DNA of 64,000 bases from Mytilus edulis (Eukaryota > Mollusca > Bivalvia > Mytilida > Mytilidae), in the NCBI RefSeq assembly GCF_963676685.1, contig NC_092349.1, positions 34,888,293 through 34,952,292 on the forward strand. Reading direction: 5' to 3'. The translations under genes were made by a program, and so were the position numbers. Positions 23,440 through 35,524 of the stretch are shown in pieces (positions within the stretch are counted from its first letter, which is position 1; each line of letters starts with the position of its first letter). A model generated the notes under the pieces. The model was not told the DNA's origin. It ran no database searches and saw only the letters and a list, made by a program, of their open reading frames with translations.

Positions 23440-23655
23440 ATAACTGAAAAAACGAAAATCTCAAATTACTGAGGCAAATTTAAAACGGAAAGTTCCTAAT
23501 CAAATGACAAAATCAAAAGCCAGAACACATCAAACGAATGGACAACAACTTTCATATTCCATCACTTGGTACAGGCATTTTCAAATGTAGAAAATGGTGG
23601 ATTGAACCTGGTATATAATTATGGCGCTAAACCTCTCACTTGTTAACAACTATAG
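23440..23655 (+). repeat. Repeat family R3
   Basis: AAGTTCCTAATCAAATGACA, CACTTGGTACAGGCATTTTC and AAATGGTGGATTGAACCTGG match the 3.2-kb copy. Confidence 0.8.
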
Positions 23656-23659
23656 ATCC

Positions 23660-24000
23660 CCGTACGGCCTTCAACAACGAGCAAAGCCTATACCGTATAG
23701 TCAGCTATAAAAGACCCCAATAAGACAATGTAAAACAATTCAAACGAGAAATTTAACGGCCTTGTTTATGTAAAAAAATGAACGAAAAACAAATATGTAA
23801 CACATCAACAAACGACAACCACTGAATTACAGGTTCCTGACTTTGGACAGGCACATACATAAATAATGTGGCGGGGTTAAACATGTTAGCGGGATCCCAA
23901 CCCTCCCCCTAACCTGGGACAGTGGTATAACAGTACAACATACATGTATGAACGAACTATAAAAATCAGTTGAAAAAAGCTTAACTCAACCGATGGACAA
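23660..24000 (+). repeat. Dispersed repeat family R2 (CCGTACGGCCTTCAAC family)
   Basis: CCCGTACGGCCTTCAACAAC, CCGTATAGTCAGCTATAAAA, AATGTAAAACAATTCAAACG, AACCACTGAATTACAGG, GTTAAACATGTTAGCGGGAT and CTAACCTGGGACAGTGGTAT. It directly abuts an R3 copy. Confidence 0.85.
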
Positions 24001-24017
24001 AAATACAAGTGGAAGTG

Positions 24018-24495
24018 GTTAGTTTTCATGTAATAGTTTGTGATTAGGTCAGTTTATGGGTAACCACTAGCGGTAAGTTAATGATAATTGGTATGCAGTT
24101 GTATTAGCATTGGCATATATCATTGCCATGGAGATTATTTGACCCCGCCCCCTCAGTCATGGTATATTGACTTTCAAATTGTTGTTTAGTTTTCATGTAT
24201 TAGTTTGTGATTAGGTCGGTTTATGGGGATCCACTAGTGGTAGGTCAATGATATTTGGTATGCAGTCGTATTAGCATTGGTACATCTCATTACTATTGAG
24301 ATTATTTAACCGCGCCTCCTCAGTTATGGTTTATTGAAAGTTTGCTTAGTTTACATGAATTAGTTTGTGTGTAGGTTTGTTTAAAGGGAACTAAGTCAAT
24401 GGTTTTTGGTATTCGTTGTATTAGCATTGGCACATCTCATTTCCATGGAGATTGTTTAGCCATGTACCTTCAGTCATAGTTCATTGACTTTGAAT
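24018..24495 (+). repeat. Satellite, three units of about 160 bp
   Basis: Each unit has TTAGTTT(T/A)CATG, AGTTTGTG, GGTA-GTCAATGAT, TTGTATTAGCATTGGCA or near relatives, then CCATGGAGATT and CTCAGTCATGGT. It is followed by AAAGCGAGACATATCTATGT, a tail shared with the 12.6-13.2 kb copy. Confidence 0.8.
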
Positions 24496-24499
24496 ATTC

Positions 24500-25208
24500 C
24501 GAAGTCTTACACGTTAAAGTGTTGCTATTTTAATTTAAACATTTGCATTATGGAAATTACCATAAAGCGAGACATATCTATGTGATAAATATTTATTTAA
24601 TTTGATCTTGAAAATACATAACTCTAAAACAAACTTCATTGTGTGTGTGATTTATCTCGGATAACAAGTTTTCAACCTCTAAATGTATTAAATCTGCCCT
24701 TCCACAAAATATCTTATTAGAAATATTTTTTTTACTTACCAAAGTGACAGCTTACCAATCGATCAATAATTTTAATCAGACGGAATGAAGAAAATTACAT
24801 TAAATGATGCTTAATTGGTAGTAGAAACATATTTTTAACATACAAGTGGTACATAATTGTGCTATATGGATAAATTGATTGGATTTTAAGTGCTAATTTG
24901 GCAATTCGTTATACCCACAATGGTTTCCAATTTTACGATTGTAAAATTGACTTGCGAAATGGGGAGATAATTTTGACGAAGAAGAATCCTGTAGTCTGTA
25001 AATAAAGTCATTGCAATTTGTTAGTTTCTGTTGACTGGGTTCAGCTGACCATGACATATTATGCATGGATCATTGATAAAGATTTCAATTCCTATTACGA
25101 ACAAATCACTAAAGCAAAAGTTTTCATTCGATTTTTTTTAAATAGATAGTTCTGCTTTCATAATTTTTTCTTCCCATTTTGTATAACTTAGTTTTTGTCA
25201 TTTTTCAG
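24500..25208. other. Probable intron end before paralog 2
   Basis: AT-rich with no ORF. The last 60 bases are a long pyrimidine tract ending TTTTTCAG at 25,208, a good 3' splice site. Confidence 0.5.
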
Positions 25209-25226
25209 TAATAGCACATGAAAAAT

Positions 25227-26213
25227 ATGGCTTCAAGTATACAACAACAGCTCTGTGATATCTGCATTCACCAACACAAAACAAAGGAGGCAACAGTTCG
25301 GTGTCCTGAATGCGAAGAGTATTTTTGTGGAAAATGTAAAATTCACCATGGAATTGCAAAAGCATCAAGCAATCATGAAATTATTTCGATTGAAAATAAT
25401 CTCAAACTTCCCCAATTCGTTCAAAATATTAAAAACAACTGTTCAGAACATGATGAACGATTTGTTTTATATTGTGACCAACATGGGGTTCCATGTTGTA
25501 CTCAATGTCTCCATCATGCGCATGTCAAATGTCGAAATTTAACTGCATTTCAAAAAGTCGTTAACAATGTAAAGGATTCGCCTTTATTAATGGATCTTGA
25601 GACAACACTTTCAGATTTAATGTCAAATATAACAAACATCATTGAAGATCGAACAGAAAATCTGCATGACCTTGCAAGACAGCAAATAAGATGTAAAGAG
25701 GAAATTAAAACGACTAGAGAAACATTAAACACGTATTTTGATGACCTTGAGGACAACCTACTGGCCGATTTTCAGAAAACATTTACTGAAAATGAACTTA
25801 GGATAGAAAACATGCTTCAAGATTATGAATCGCAGAAATCCAAAGTTTATGAAATGCAAGAAGATGTTAACATTGTGAAAAGTATAGCATCAGATTTTCA
25901 GTCTTTCATGGCCATATGTGAATTAGCAAAGCTAGCAAATACAGCCGAAACTGAGCTGCAGGATTTCTTTAAGCGAGGAACATCTCAATGGATTGAAATT
26001 TCATATAGTACTACAATTCTCAAATCAGTGAAGGATAACTTAAAGTCTTTTGGAAAACCTTACGTCACAGTTAATCCTTCTAAAATAAAATTGAATGTAC
26101 AAAAAACTCGGGAAGCACAACTGACAGGACTAATGAACATTACGGGTAGTCAGAAAAAACTACTAGTACCACAAAAATTAAAGAGTTCTAAAAGGTCAAA
26201 ACTAAAAGAATAA
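25227..26213 (+). CDS. Short B-box / coiled-coil protein lacking the propeller, paralog 2
   Basis: A 328-residue ORF starting at the ATG of MASS. An ATG nine bases upstream (25218) is also in frame, but the MASS start aligns with the other copies and with the sequence around the start of paralog 1. Both B-boxes are complete (C10, C13, then CPEC and CGKC pairs; second box begins CSEHDERF), followed by a coiled coil. The protein is closest to paralog 1. It stops just after the linker (REAQLTGL) in a short lysine- and serine-rich tail ending KLKE, so all blades of the 250-residue C-terminal domain are missing. I see no propeller remnant downstream. A 3' splice site ends at 25208. AATAAA occurs at 26491-26496. 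It may be a functional adaptor or decoy form, or a truncated copy. Confidence 0.82.
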   Translation: MASSIQQQLCDICIHQHKTKEATVRCPECEEYFCGKCKIHHGIAKASSNHEIISIENNLKLPQFVQNIKNNCSEHDERFVLYCDQHGVPCCTQCLHHAHVKCRNLTAFQKVVNNVKDSPLLMDLETTLSDLMSNITNIIEDRTENLHDLARQQIRCKEEIKTTRETLNTYFDDLEDNLLADFQKTFTENELRIENMLQDYESQKSKVYEMQEDVNIVKSIASDFQSFMAICELAKLANTAETELQDFFKRGTSQWIEISYSTTILKSVKDNLKSFGKPYVTVNPSKIKLNVQKTREAQLTGLMNITGSQKKLLVPQKLKSSKRSKLKE

Positions 26214-28130
26214 TTGGAAATATAAACAGGTAGTATTCTGTTACATGTAGACAAGAAACAGTAGTTGTACTATTTCCAAAAATGTCTTTGTCAGGAATCT
26301 TTAAGAAATTGTAGTTTTTGCCTTAAAGTTTACGATTTTAGACAAAGACAACGTGACAATGAAAAAAAACTTTAACCCAAAAAGGGATGTGATTTGGTGT
26401 ACAATGGCAAAACTGTTAGAATAATCAAATGAAAAACATTTACGATTACAAATTAATTTTGAAAAATACATGTACGCATCAGTAGATCTTAATAAACATT
26501 TAAATCAATTCAAAGTTTACACAACTTCCTAGTTTTTTCCTAAAGGGTTAAATTAAGTGGATAGTTCATATGCTAGACTGAACTGTATTGTTTATGACGA
26601 AAATAGAATATACTTACTTTATAATCATGTATATCACAACATCCCACACTGTAGTTAAATTCATTGCCTACTATGAATTCATTTTTTTTAAACAAGGAAA
26701 ATATTTGAAGATTCTGATTAAGATGGACTGCTTTTCGAAAAATATTTTCAATAGATAACAATAAAGAATGAATCACAAGTAAAAGCTACCTTATTAACAT
26801 TACACAATTCAATTCCAAAAAAAGATATTAAGATTTAGAAGGTTTCCACATTTTATCATGTCGAAAAACTCCGTATGTCAAAGTTGCCATGCACATTTAC
26901 GAATAAGCGCTTTAAACTCACTTTCAGTTTTTCGAAATCAAGAAGATTCTTCTTATGGTTGTTGGACTGTAGAATAAACTTTTAATTTTGTGTTAATTTG
27001 TTCTTTTTATAAAACATACTTCAAGTGCTTACTACTTGAAACATGGCGCATTTATGTCTATATTTTGCCTTTATGTCAGTCAGATCTTTGTTATGCCTAA
27101 AAAAAAAAGAAGAAAATAGTTCTTTTCGAATTGGTGGTACAAGAATATGTATTGACAAGTAAAATGTATAATATGATGTTTTGCATTTTATTTACTTTTG
27201 TCCTCGATTTAAATATCACAAAAAACATTTGTATCATAAAGAAGTCGACTGTTTTTGAATTGATATAACAACTTGCTTAAAGCAGTGTTTACAAGTTTTG
27301 TATGTAATTATTTTGGAGATTTATTAAAAGTATTTATCATATTATTGTTTCTTGGTTTCTTTGTTTATAGTGCATTAAATTCAAATAAATTGATTAATAA
27401 GATATATTTACAAAAAACTAAATGATATGTAAGAAACAAATATGGAAGTTTTTATTGCACAAAATGAAAGAAGTAATTATAATCGAAGATTAACATATGT
27501 CATCTACGCCCTCTGTTGTCCCGACCGGGTAAACACAGATTTGAACAAGAATCTGTCTATTGTACACAGATGCGCCACTCGCACATTTTCTATGTGCAGT
27601 GGACCGTTAATTGGGGTCAAAACTGTTATGTGGCATTTAAATAAGAAAGATGATATAAAATGACAAACATATACTAAGTTTCAAATTGATTGGACTTCAA
27701 ATTTATCAAATACTACCTACAGCCTGAGGCGGGAAAGACGCACAGACCGAAAACCATAATGCCCCTTTCTTATGGGAAATAACTGTACTTTCCGACTTGT
27801 TTCTTTATACAAAAGCGGTAGATTGGATTGCATTCGTGTGCTTATGAGAAAGATAATAAGAATTAAGTAATGTCCTTTAACTTGGCGGCCATCCATATAA
27901 ATCATATCCCCGAACAAATGATAAAAATATAAAATAAGAAGACGTGGTATGATTGCATAAGAGACAACTATCTAACAGAATCAATACGAAATGCTTGTAA
28001 ATTACTTTATGTCATCAAATGGGGACTTGTTGATTATACCTATTTTGTTGAAAGTAAAACATTATCACAGATACAATTCAGTTTTGGTCATATCTTGATT
28101 TACACCGAGATCTGAACAAATGCACTGATG
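26214..28130. other. 3' flank of paralog 2 and unannotated sequence
   Basis: No propeller remnant and no recognised repeat family; AATAAA at 26,491. A 73-codon ORF at 27,442 has no recognisable motif and lies in sequence that looks non-coding. Confidence 0.4.
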
Positions 28131-28134
28131 TATT

Positions 28135-28580
28135 AAAAAGAAGATGTAGTTTGATTGCCAATGAGACAACTCTCCACAAGAGACAAAAGGACACAGAAAT
28201 TATCAACTATAAGTCACCCACCGTACGGCCTTGAGCAATGAGTAAAGGCCACACCACATTTTCAGTATAAAAGGCCCCAAAATGACAATGTAAAACAATT
28301 CAAACGGGAAAACTAACGGCCTAATTTATGTCATAAAATGAACGAAAAACAAATATATAACACATAAACAAAACGCCAACCACTGAATTACAGTCTCCTG
28401 GCTTGGAAAAGGCACAAACATACAGAATGTTGCAGGGTTAAACATGTTAGCGGCATTCCAAGCCTCCCTCTAACCTGGAACAGTAGTGTAACAGTACTAC
28501 ATGAGAACGAACTATAAAAATCAGTTGAAAAAATTGAAAACTCATCAGATGGATACAAAAACAAATACAAATACTAATAC
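28135..28580 (+). repeat. Repeat family R2, near full length
   Basis: GATTGCCAATGAGACAACTC, ACAAGAGAC, CCGTACGGCCTTGAGCAATG, AATGTAAAACAATTCAAACG, CCACTGAATTACAG, ATGTTAGCGGCATTCCAAGC and AACTATAAAAATCAGTTG. Confidence 0.88.
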
Positions 28581-28589
28581 AACACAGAG

Positions 28590-30705
28590 TAGATGTGGCC
28601 GGGTATGGTCGACTGAGAACATAGATTTACGAGAAAAGACATAAATTCAGCTTTCCAACTTAGCTTTTTTTTTTATTTATGCACAGCAACATTGTAGCAA
28701 CGACTGCATATATTATATATATATATCATGGAAATATTTAACGTGTGATACACATCTAATATTAATTTCAAAATAATCAAAATGGACCTCAGACATTTCA
28801 CCCAAGGATATCTGGGGTAAAGAAAACATCACAGCTTCGAAGTCTGATGATATATCACCAACAAATGTTTTATCTTTAGCAGTGCAAAATTTAAACAATA
28901 CGCTGCCCTCTCTGAATAGTGACATAAGATATGAATTTTAGTAAAGAAAAAGTGTCACGCTCCATGTTAAAATACTCTTGTAATAACACGTTTAGTGGTT
29001 CGTAGGTTGACTGTGCAATACAGTGCAATATCTATGAACTATTCTTTGTCAAGTTGCATTCTAGATTACCCGTCTTTTATCTTCATCAACTTAGTTTTTT
29101 CGATCCTACATACATGTATTAGATATATTGTTAATGTGTTCTCGTTCTGAATTTGCATGACATGAATGCTACTGCACGCAATAGATAAAAGTATACAAAA
29201 AAAAAATCGCGCATAAAATCAAGTTACAAGTAATCACGTAACTTTAGCCTTGATCAATGATCCATGGTCACCTAAACCTTTTTAATAAGTGACAATCTGA
29301 ATGACATTTTTTTTTTCAAGCAGTTACTTTTTCATGAAATTAAATCACGGACAATGTACAGATGATTTTGTAAATATCTGCGGTTTTAATTTTTGCTTTG
29401 GTGTTTATTTTCTCTATTCTATATTTTGTCATTGTAAATCATTAAGAATTAATAATAATCATTGTAACAAATTGTTTTTAATTATACTGCTCTTTTAGAG
29501 CGTTCTTGATTGACAATAAAAATATTGTATTGTATTGTATTGATGATTTTATAACATAATGTATCAGCATAAAAGGTATGAAGCGTCCATGTCTTCTTCT
29601 TTCTGAAATATATATGTTTCTATAAATAGTTTACAACGCCTCCGCCGCCATAGACCCTTTGTATCGCATATTAGAGAAAACAACTCAAGCGACATAAGTA
29701 TCTACTTTATACATTAAATGTAACTTAACAATGGTATTTGTACGTATGAAGCGTCAACTTCATGTTATTTATACCTTTCAAGCGTCATTGTAACATACAT
29801 TGTACGTATGAAAGTGAAATTTATTAATTTGGATTGTCTTTCTTTTCCCAAAATCATGTTTAGACCGTTAAAAAGGTAAAAAATTCTGTATTACGAACTT
29901 AATCACTGACTGCATACGTAAGATGGTACATGTAACTCGGTTATTTTTTTTACAGATATATATATTTTTTTGACAGTAAGCTAAAAAAATACGATTATTA
30001 TAGATAAAATGAAATTTATCAGTATCTTTTAATTTAAGTTGACATGTATATATACATTTTTTTCCAAATTGATTATTTAAGTTTTCGGTGAAGACGACAT
30101 TTGTATTTTTACAGTTGTTCCGTTAATGTGCAATGTCATTTGTCAACCGATGAACATTTATTTAGGTTACTAAAGGATCTTTGTAGAGTCCCCTGTCATC
30201 AATTCCAATCTTTTTAAATGCGTTGCAGCACATAATACATGAAATCGAACAGCTTAGAAGTTTTGCAAGGAAATAAATCAAGATTTTATAATTATAAGGA
30301 GTCAAAACAGATAAAAGAAAATGTAGCTGATGGTTGCAAAATTATTATTTTTTTTTGCTTTCTGAAAGTTTATTCTCTTTCATGCAGAAAGAGCAAGAGC
30401 CATTACAACATATGCAAAGTAAATTTGCAGAAATTTCAGTCAAACACTGGTACACGATTTCATATTACATTCATTTTTTTATAGTCTAAGAGTAAAGCCA
30501 TTTTCAATTAATATTTTATAGTGCGTCTTTTCAATTGTAATGTTATACTGCTGTATCAGTTTTAGGATGAAGGTTGGCGCCTGTTAAAACGTTCAAACCC
30601 GCAGCATATATTATATGCACCTGTCCTAAGTCAGGAATTTAAGTCAGGAACAGTGCTTGTCGTTTGTTGGTATGTTTGATAAATGTTTCTCGTTTAAAAT
30701 AATAA
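28590..30705. other. AT-rich stretch with pentanucleotide run
   Basis: It holds a TA run near 28,705 and a TGTAT/TATTG run near 29,525-29,542 that follows ACAATAAAAATATTG. The latter resembles the 3' tail of a LINE or SINE. ORFs are short and low complexity. Confidence 0.4.
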
Positions 30706-30711
30706 TAAAAA

Positions 30712-31115
30712 AAAAGATGAGGTGTGATTGCCAATGAGACAACTCTTCACAGGAGACTAAATGACACAGAAATTAATAAAAATGGTCACAGTAGAGCCTT
30801 CATCAATGAGCAAAGCCCATACCGTATAGTCAGCTATAGAAGGCCCCGAAATGACAAATGTAAAACTCAATTCAAGTTTACAATTCAAACGAAAAAAATA
30901 ACGTCCTAATTAATGTGCAAAAAAAAAAAAAAAATGAACGAGAAACAAATATGTAACACGGCATTAAACGAAAACCACTGAATTACAGGCTCTAGACTTG
31001 GGACAGGCACATGTGTACGTAATGTGGCGGAGTCCCAACCCTCCCCTAACCTGGAACAGTGGTTTTATAGTAGAACATAAGAAAGAACTGTAAAAATCAT
31101 TTGAAAAAAGCTTAT
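30712..31115 (+). repeat. Repeat family R2, near full length
   Basis: GATTGCCAATGAGACAACTC, AGAGCCTTCATCAATGAGCA, CCGTATAGTCAGCTATAGAA, CTTGGGACAGGCACATG, then CCTAACCTGGAACAGTGG and GAAAAAAGCTTATC. Confidence 0.88.
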
Positions 31116-31119
31116 CTGT

Positions 31120-31435
31120 GGATATTCGGTCTCAACAGTATTTCATGTACATTGTAGAAACCCGCAAATATATTTGCTCTTCTTTTTATTTCATAGCAAC
31201 GTTATGTTACATATTCATATACTAGTATGGCTTTTAAAGCCAAGACGCAAAGATATGCTGATTTAGTTTAAGTTAGGTTAAGTTTAATTGGTAATTAAAC
31301 TAAATTGATTTGTGTGGGACTTGTGCCTTATTAGCTATAAAACATTTTGTTGATTGATATAGATCGTTAATCATCAGTGTTAACTAGATATATAAGTCCC
31401 TGACCTGTGAAGTGGAGTTGTAGGAGACTTTATTA
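31120..31435. other. No feature recognised
   Basis: Unique-looking AT-rich sequence between an R2 copy and the GTCT minisatellite. Confidence 0.4.
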
Positions 31436-31439
31436 TATT

Positions 31440-31845
31440 TGTTTGGCTGTCTGTCTTGTAGTCGTTTTTGTCTGTCTGTCTGGTGGTCTTGTTTGTCTTG
31501 TCTGTATGGTGGTCTTCTCTGTATATCTGTCTGGTGGTCTTGTCTGTCTGTCTGTCTGTTTGGTGGTTTAGTCTAGTTGTCTTGTATGTCTGTCTGTCTG
31601 TCTGTTTGGTGGTTTAGTCTAGTTGTCTTGTATGTCTGTCTGTCTGGTGTTCTTGTCTGTCTGTCTGTTTATCTGGTGTTCTTGTCTGTCTGTCTGTTTA
31701 TCTGGTGTTCTTATCTGTCTGTCTGTTTATCTGGTATGTCTGTCTGTCTGGTGGTCTTGTCTGTCTGTCTGTCTGTATGGTGGCCTTTTCTGTCTATCCG
31801 GTGGTCTGGTCTGGCTGTCTGTCTGGCTTGCTGTCTGTCTGAGGT
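31440..31845. repeat. GTCT-based minisatellite
   Basis: Tetranucleotide GTCT blocks alternate with GGTGTTCTT or GGTGGTCTT spacers. In the middle this forms a higher-order unit of about 34 bp (GTCTGTCTGTTTATCTGGTG). The cysteine/leucine/serine/valine ORFs here are repeat artefacts. Confidence 0.92.
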
Positions 31846-32439
31846 GAGACACTTATGACACATTTACGATAGTTATACGCTTTGTGTTGGTAAGTATTAT
31901 TACTATCAGTTGTAAACTTTACAGATAAATAAGTTTTCGATCGGTATACATTTTCTTTTATCATACATAAGAAACACTGTTGAAAACTCTGTCGATTGGA
32001 GAAAGGAGCTATGCATACGGTTATGTAGATAACTTTGGACAACACATGTGATGAAAACAAGTAAGGACATATCGAAAAACCATATAAAAGAAACTGTAGA
32101 TATCTTCGGTATACATAATTTCGTATGATTCACAACAGTTATATGACCTTGGTGCTATGTATAATTTTCCGAATTTAAATTAGCATGAGAAAGGACAGAG
32201 CTGGTCGATCGTTGACAAAGCTCTTTAAAGATTTTTAAAGTCATTTTTTATTTGATAATTCAAAGTTATATTTCAAAATACTAACTGACTTTTTGAAAAT
32301 GTCAAAACTGAAAACGAAATTAAGCTCGGAATTAAGTACACCATACGCACGTATCCTATGACTCATAGGTAGCGCCCGAATTAAAACACTAGTAAGGCAA
32401 ACTTAAATATGTTGACGAGTATCAAAAGAGAGACAAAAT

Positions 32440-32590
32440 ATACAAAATGGACATTCAAACTGAAATAGCTGACAACGGTAAAAAAAGGTAAAAAAAAACA
32501 AAGAGACAAAAAATAGTACACAAAACACAAAATTAAGAAAACTATACACTGAACAACAGGAACTGCACAAAAAACCGGTGTTTTTGTTAA
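32440..32590 (+). repeat. Repeat family R4, partial
   Basis: ATAGCTGACAACGGTAAAAA, GAGACAAAAAATAGTACACA, GAAAACTATACACTGAACAA and CACAAAAAACCGG are diverged from the 38.2-kb copy. The first word recurs near 33,285. Confidence 0.55.
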
Positions 32591-33039
32591 AGTTGTTCAT
32601 AATCATATAACATGGATTTTGAATATTGTAATATTATAAATTTATCAATTATGGTTTTGTGTCTATTGGATTAACTTTTGTATATTATTTTGTTGTGTAT
32701 TGTTTGTTTGAATTTGTATTGCCACAATTAACAGAATTATTATTAAATTAACAGCCAACTATATCGGTATTTAGCGTAAACCCAAATTTGCAAACAAATG
32801 AATATAACTCGGAGATCAAAACGTCTACCAACAGTTTCATTGAACCAGTTGTTGACAAATCTCACGAAAACATAATTATTATCATCTTTAGGTATAACTT
32901 GTATAACTTTAACTACACAGTGGCACAAAACAAATTACCGGAATCAATAAAATCATTATGAACATTTCAACCGTATAAAAATCAAGTAAATGACTCGTGC
33001 AATCTTTTTATAAAATTTATCATTTTGTTTGAGTGATTA

Positions 33040-33211
33040 AATACCATTCACATAATGTATCACACGATTGGCAACGTATACTGTTTATAATTTATGTAGT
33101 CAATCATGTGACTTAAAGAAATACCTTTCTTGTTACACAAGTTAGAATATATGTGTTCTGTTTAACAGCTATGTTTATCTATAAATGAGAAATATAGAGA
33201 CTGACGTACAG
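33040..33211 (+). promoter_or_regulatory. Conserved upstream block of paralog 3: putative promoter plus 5' UTR exon
   Basis: It has the same words in the same order as the blocks at 47.0 and 52.3 kb: TATGTAGTCAATCATGTGAC, TTAAAGAAATACCTTTCTTG, TTACA, then AAATATAGAGACTGACGTAC followed by AG and GTAAAT. The splice donor GT is at 33212. The acceptor partner would be 35685-35686. The intron between them hosts the 33,554-35,172 transposon. Confidence 0.5.
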
Positions 33212-33553
33212 GTAAATAAACATTGAAATGTGAAATACATGTCTATAACTTACATTCAAGGTGTTTCGAAATAAAAAAAAATAATAGCTGACAACGGTAA
33301 AAAAAAAGATAATCAGATGGATCTATCCTTCCATTTAAGTTTTTTTGAACTAACGGCGTTCTTACGGGAATTTCTTTCTGGTCATGAATATATTTGTGTT
33401 TTTATTAAGTATATCGGTATATACCATAAAGAAATTTAAAACATACCACCTGAATGATATTCAGATTGGGACTTACTATGTCGCACTACTTGCAAATACA
33501 AATCTTATTTTTGTAATAAATCATGTGAATAGTGATGCGATGGGTACTAGCTA

Positions 33554-35172
33554 TGTTCCGGACCATATGAGTATATGGGTAAATACTCATATGGTCCGAC
33601 CATACGCGTATGGTCCGACATAACGGGTATGGTCGGGGTAATTAACACGTGTACTTTAAATACTTTTAAAATCTTCATAAGGTATGACTCTTCTAGTTGT
33701 CAAGTCATTAAAATTATCATTTTATTATAGTACAATAATAAAACAGATTAACTAATAGTAAATAAAATTTAGCAGTTTCACGCAGCTAATTTTACTCCCT
33801 ATCACTGTTGTAAGTACAATAAGAAGATGTCAAAATCAAATGCACATATTGTAAAAAGAAGTTTTGTTACTTTTTGTATACCTGAGTGGTTAACGGGGTG
33901 TCAAGTGGATGACATCATCGGCAAAGACCATTGTTTATTAAATTTGTTCTGGGAAGATGGTGAACTGCAGTTATGTTACGATATTTGAGATCTAGAGCTT
34001 CTTAAACACATCGTAGACACATTGGAATGGCTCGAGACCTCGATATCACTGCAGGCAGCTGCAAAGAAGGTCACTCGCAAGCAAAAGGTGTAACTGAAAA
34101 GGTTCGTGCACAACCATGACGTGCAAATGCAGAAAAGCTATGATACCGTTTGGAAGTAAATGTCATCCTAAGCATACATGCAGGAATACAATTAGCGGTA
34201 GAAACTTACATCAACTGACTGTGGCATCTATATTTAATGTTTATGTAGTCTTTAAATCATAAAATTAATACATTTTTATGTAACAATCATTGTTTTTTTC
34301 AAGATAAAGTTTATTATCCCCGGCTTAGTATATATCTAGGATTTTGATTGGTTAACGCACCTCGTTACAAAACCCATAACCCCTGGCTGTTGCTAACCCA
34401 TATCCCCGGATGTTGCTAACCATTATCCCGGGGATCTTCACGCAAGTTTTCCTTAGTTCCATGGTTGCTCCTTGTGAAATATTGAATTCTGTAGATTATC
34501 CATGATGTTTGTAATTAATTATTTGATTCATTAACGATTTTGTCCTATTATGCCGATTATTTACACTCATTTCATTAAATGCATCACTTGACTGCCACAT
34601 TTTCAAGGAAGTGGACTACTGTCCTAGCTATGCAAATGACCCACGTTGACGTCACAGCATCTATGGTGTAACTCTCACAACATTGAGCGCCAAATTTGAT
34701 TAAATCCAGTTACTCTGTCTCCGTATTAAAAACGTCTTATATTTGACTACATGTAGGATTCTACTAAAGGTAGTACCCTAAACACCGTAAAAAATATGTG
34801 AAATTTCCAAATTTCAATAAAACTTTTTTAGATAATGAAAAAAAACGTTATTTTCGCGTTACACTTTGTACCCGAATTTCCAATTACCCGAACGCCCGAT
34901 TCAGACAAAGACCAGGGAAAGAAATTCGTTATCTACGTTCATATCCGTAGATAGGGGTATTTTAACACCCTTCAGTACCCTGTACACCCTTTGGATATGA
35001 ACGTTGATAACTTATATTGTACTATTGAAACGTTTCTAATGCATATTTGAAAAAAAATACCTATATGGTCCAGATACTCATATTATCTGGCCCGTGAATA
35101 ATCAAACGAGTATAAACTCATATGGTCCGACTATATACGCGTACGGTACAAATACTCATTTGGACCGGAACA
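33554..35172 (+). mobile_element. TG...CA TIR element with 4-bp target duplication, inside the intron of paralog 3
   Basis: The left end is TGTTCCGGACCATATGAGTA and the right end is the inverse (ACTCATTTGGACCGGAACA). GCTA flanks both sides (33550-33553 and 35173-35176), a clean 4-bp duplication. Subterminal sequence repeats CATATGGTCCGAC and its relatives as palindromes. The interior is about 1.6 kb and mostly non-coding, with one degraded coding trace. Termini and duplication length resemble the Ginger-like element at 7.3 kb. Confidence 0.7.
33826..34190 (+). pseudogene. Degraded transposon ORF with cysteine-rich tail
   Basis: Broken + strand frames read WLTGCQVDDIIGKDHCLLNLF, a stop, and LLKHIVDTLEWLETSISLQAA. 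Near 34107-34190 a frame reads CTTMTCKCRKAM and then SKCHPKHTCRNT. The Cys-x-Cys pattern with a final CH ... C is like the tails of integrase-type transposons and suggests that the host element is a deletion derivative of such a transposon. Several stops interrupt it. Confidence 0.45.
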
Positions 35173-35524
35173 GCTATATTGCTCTTAACGCAGGTTCAAT
35201 TCATCATTATTGAGTTTCACTTCAATAAAACATGCCAATAAAAAATTCGTCTTTCAGTTCAAATTGTTGCTCTCATCGCAGATTTTATTCCAAATGTATT
35301 ATTAGAATGAATAAGCAAATCAATCACGAATCAAGACATTTCTAAATAATGAAGACGATGTTTTTTTTCTTCTCGAGAGTCGCATTTTAGATAACACTCG
35401 GTCAAACAGGAAAACTATCTTGCCTACGTCATTGGAAACACAAGCTTTGATATCTATCGGCTACATTCAATTAATTAGGGTAGACGAATTTGAAATTTAG
35501 AATATAATGATGGATGAGTTTATA

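Noticed and set aside
27442-27663. 73-residue ORF without neighbours
   Set aside because: No recognisable domain, splice context or paralog in the window; length is within chance expectation.
31577-31858. Two overlapping cysteine/serine/valine-rich ORFs
   Set aside because: They are frames of the GTCT minisatellite; both frames give similar low-complexity peptides.
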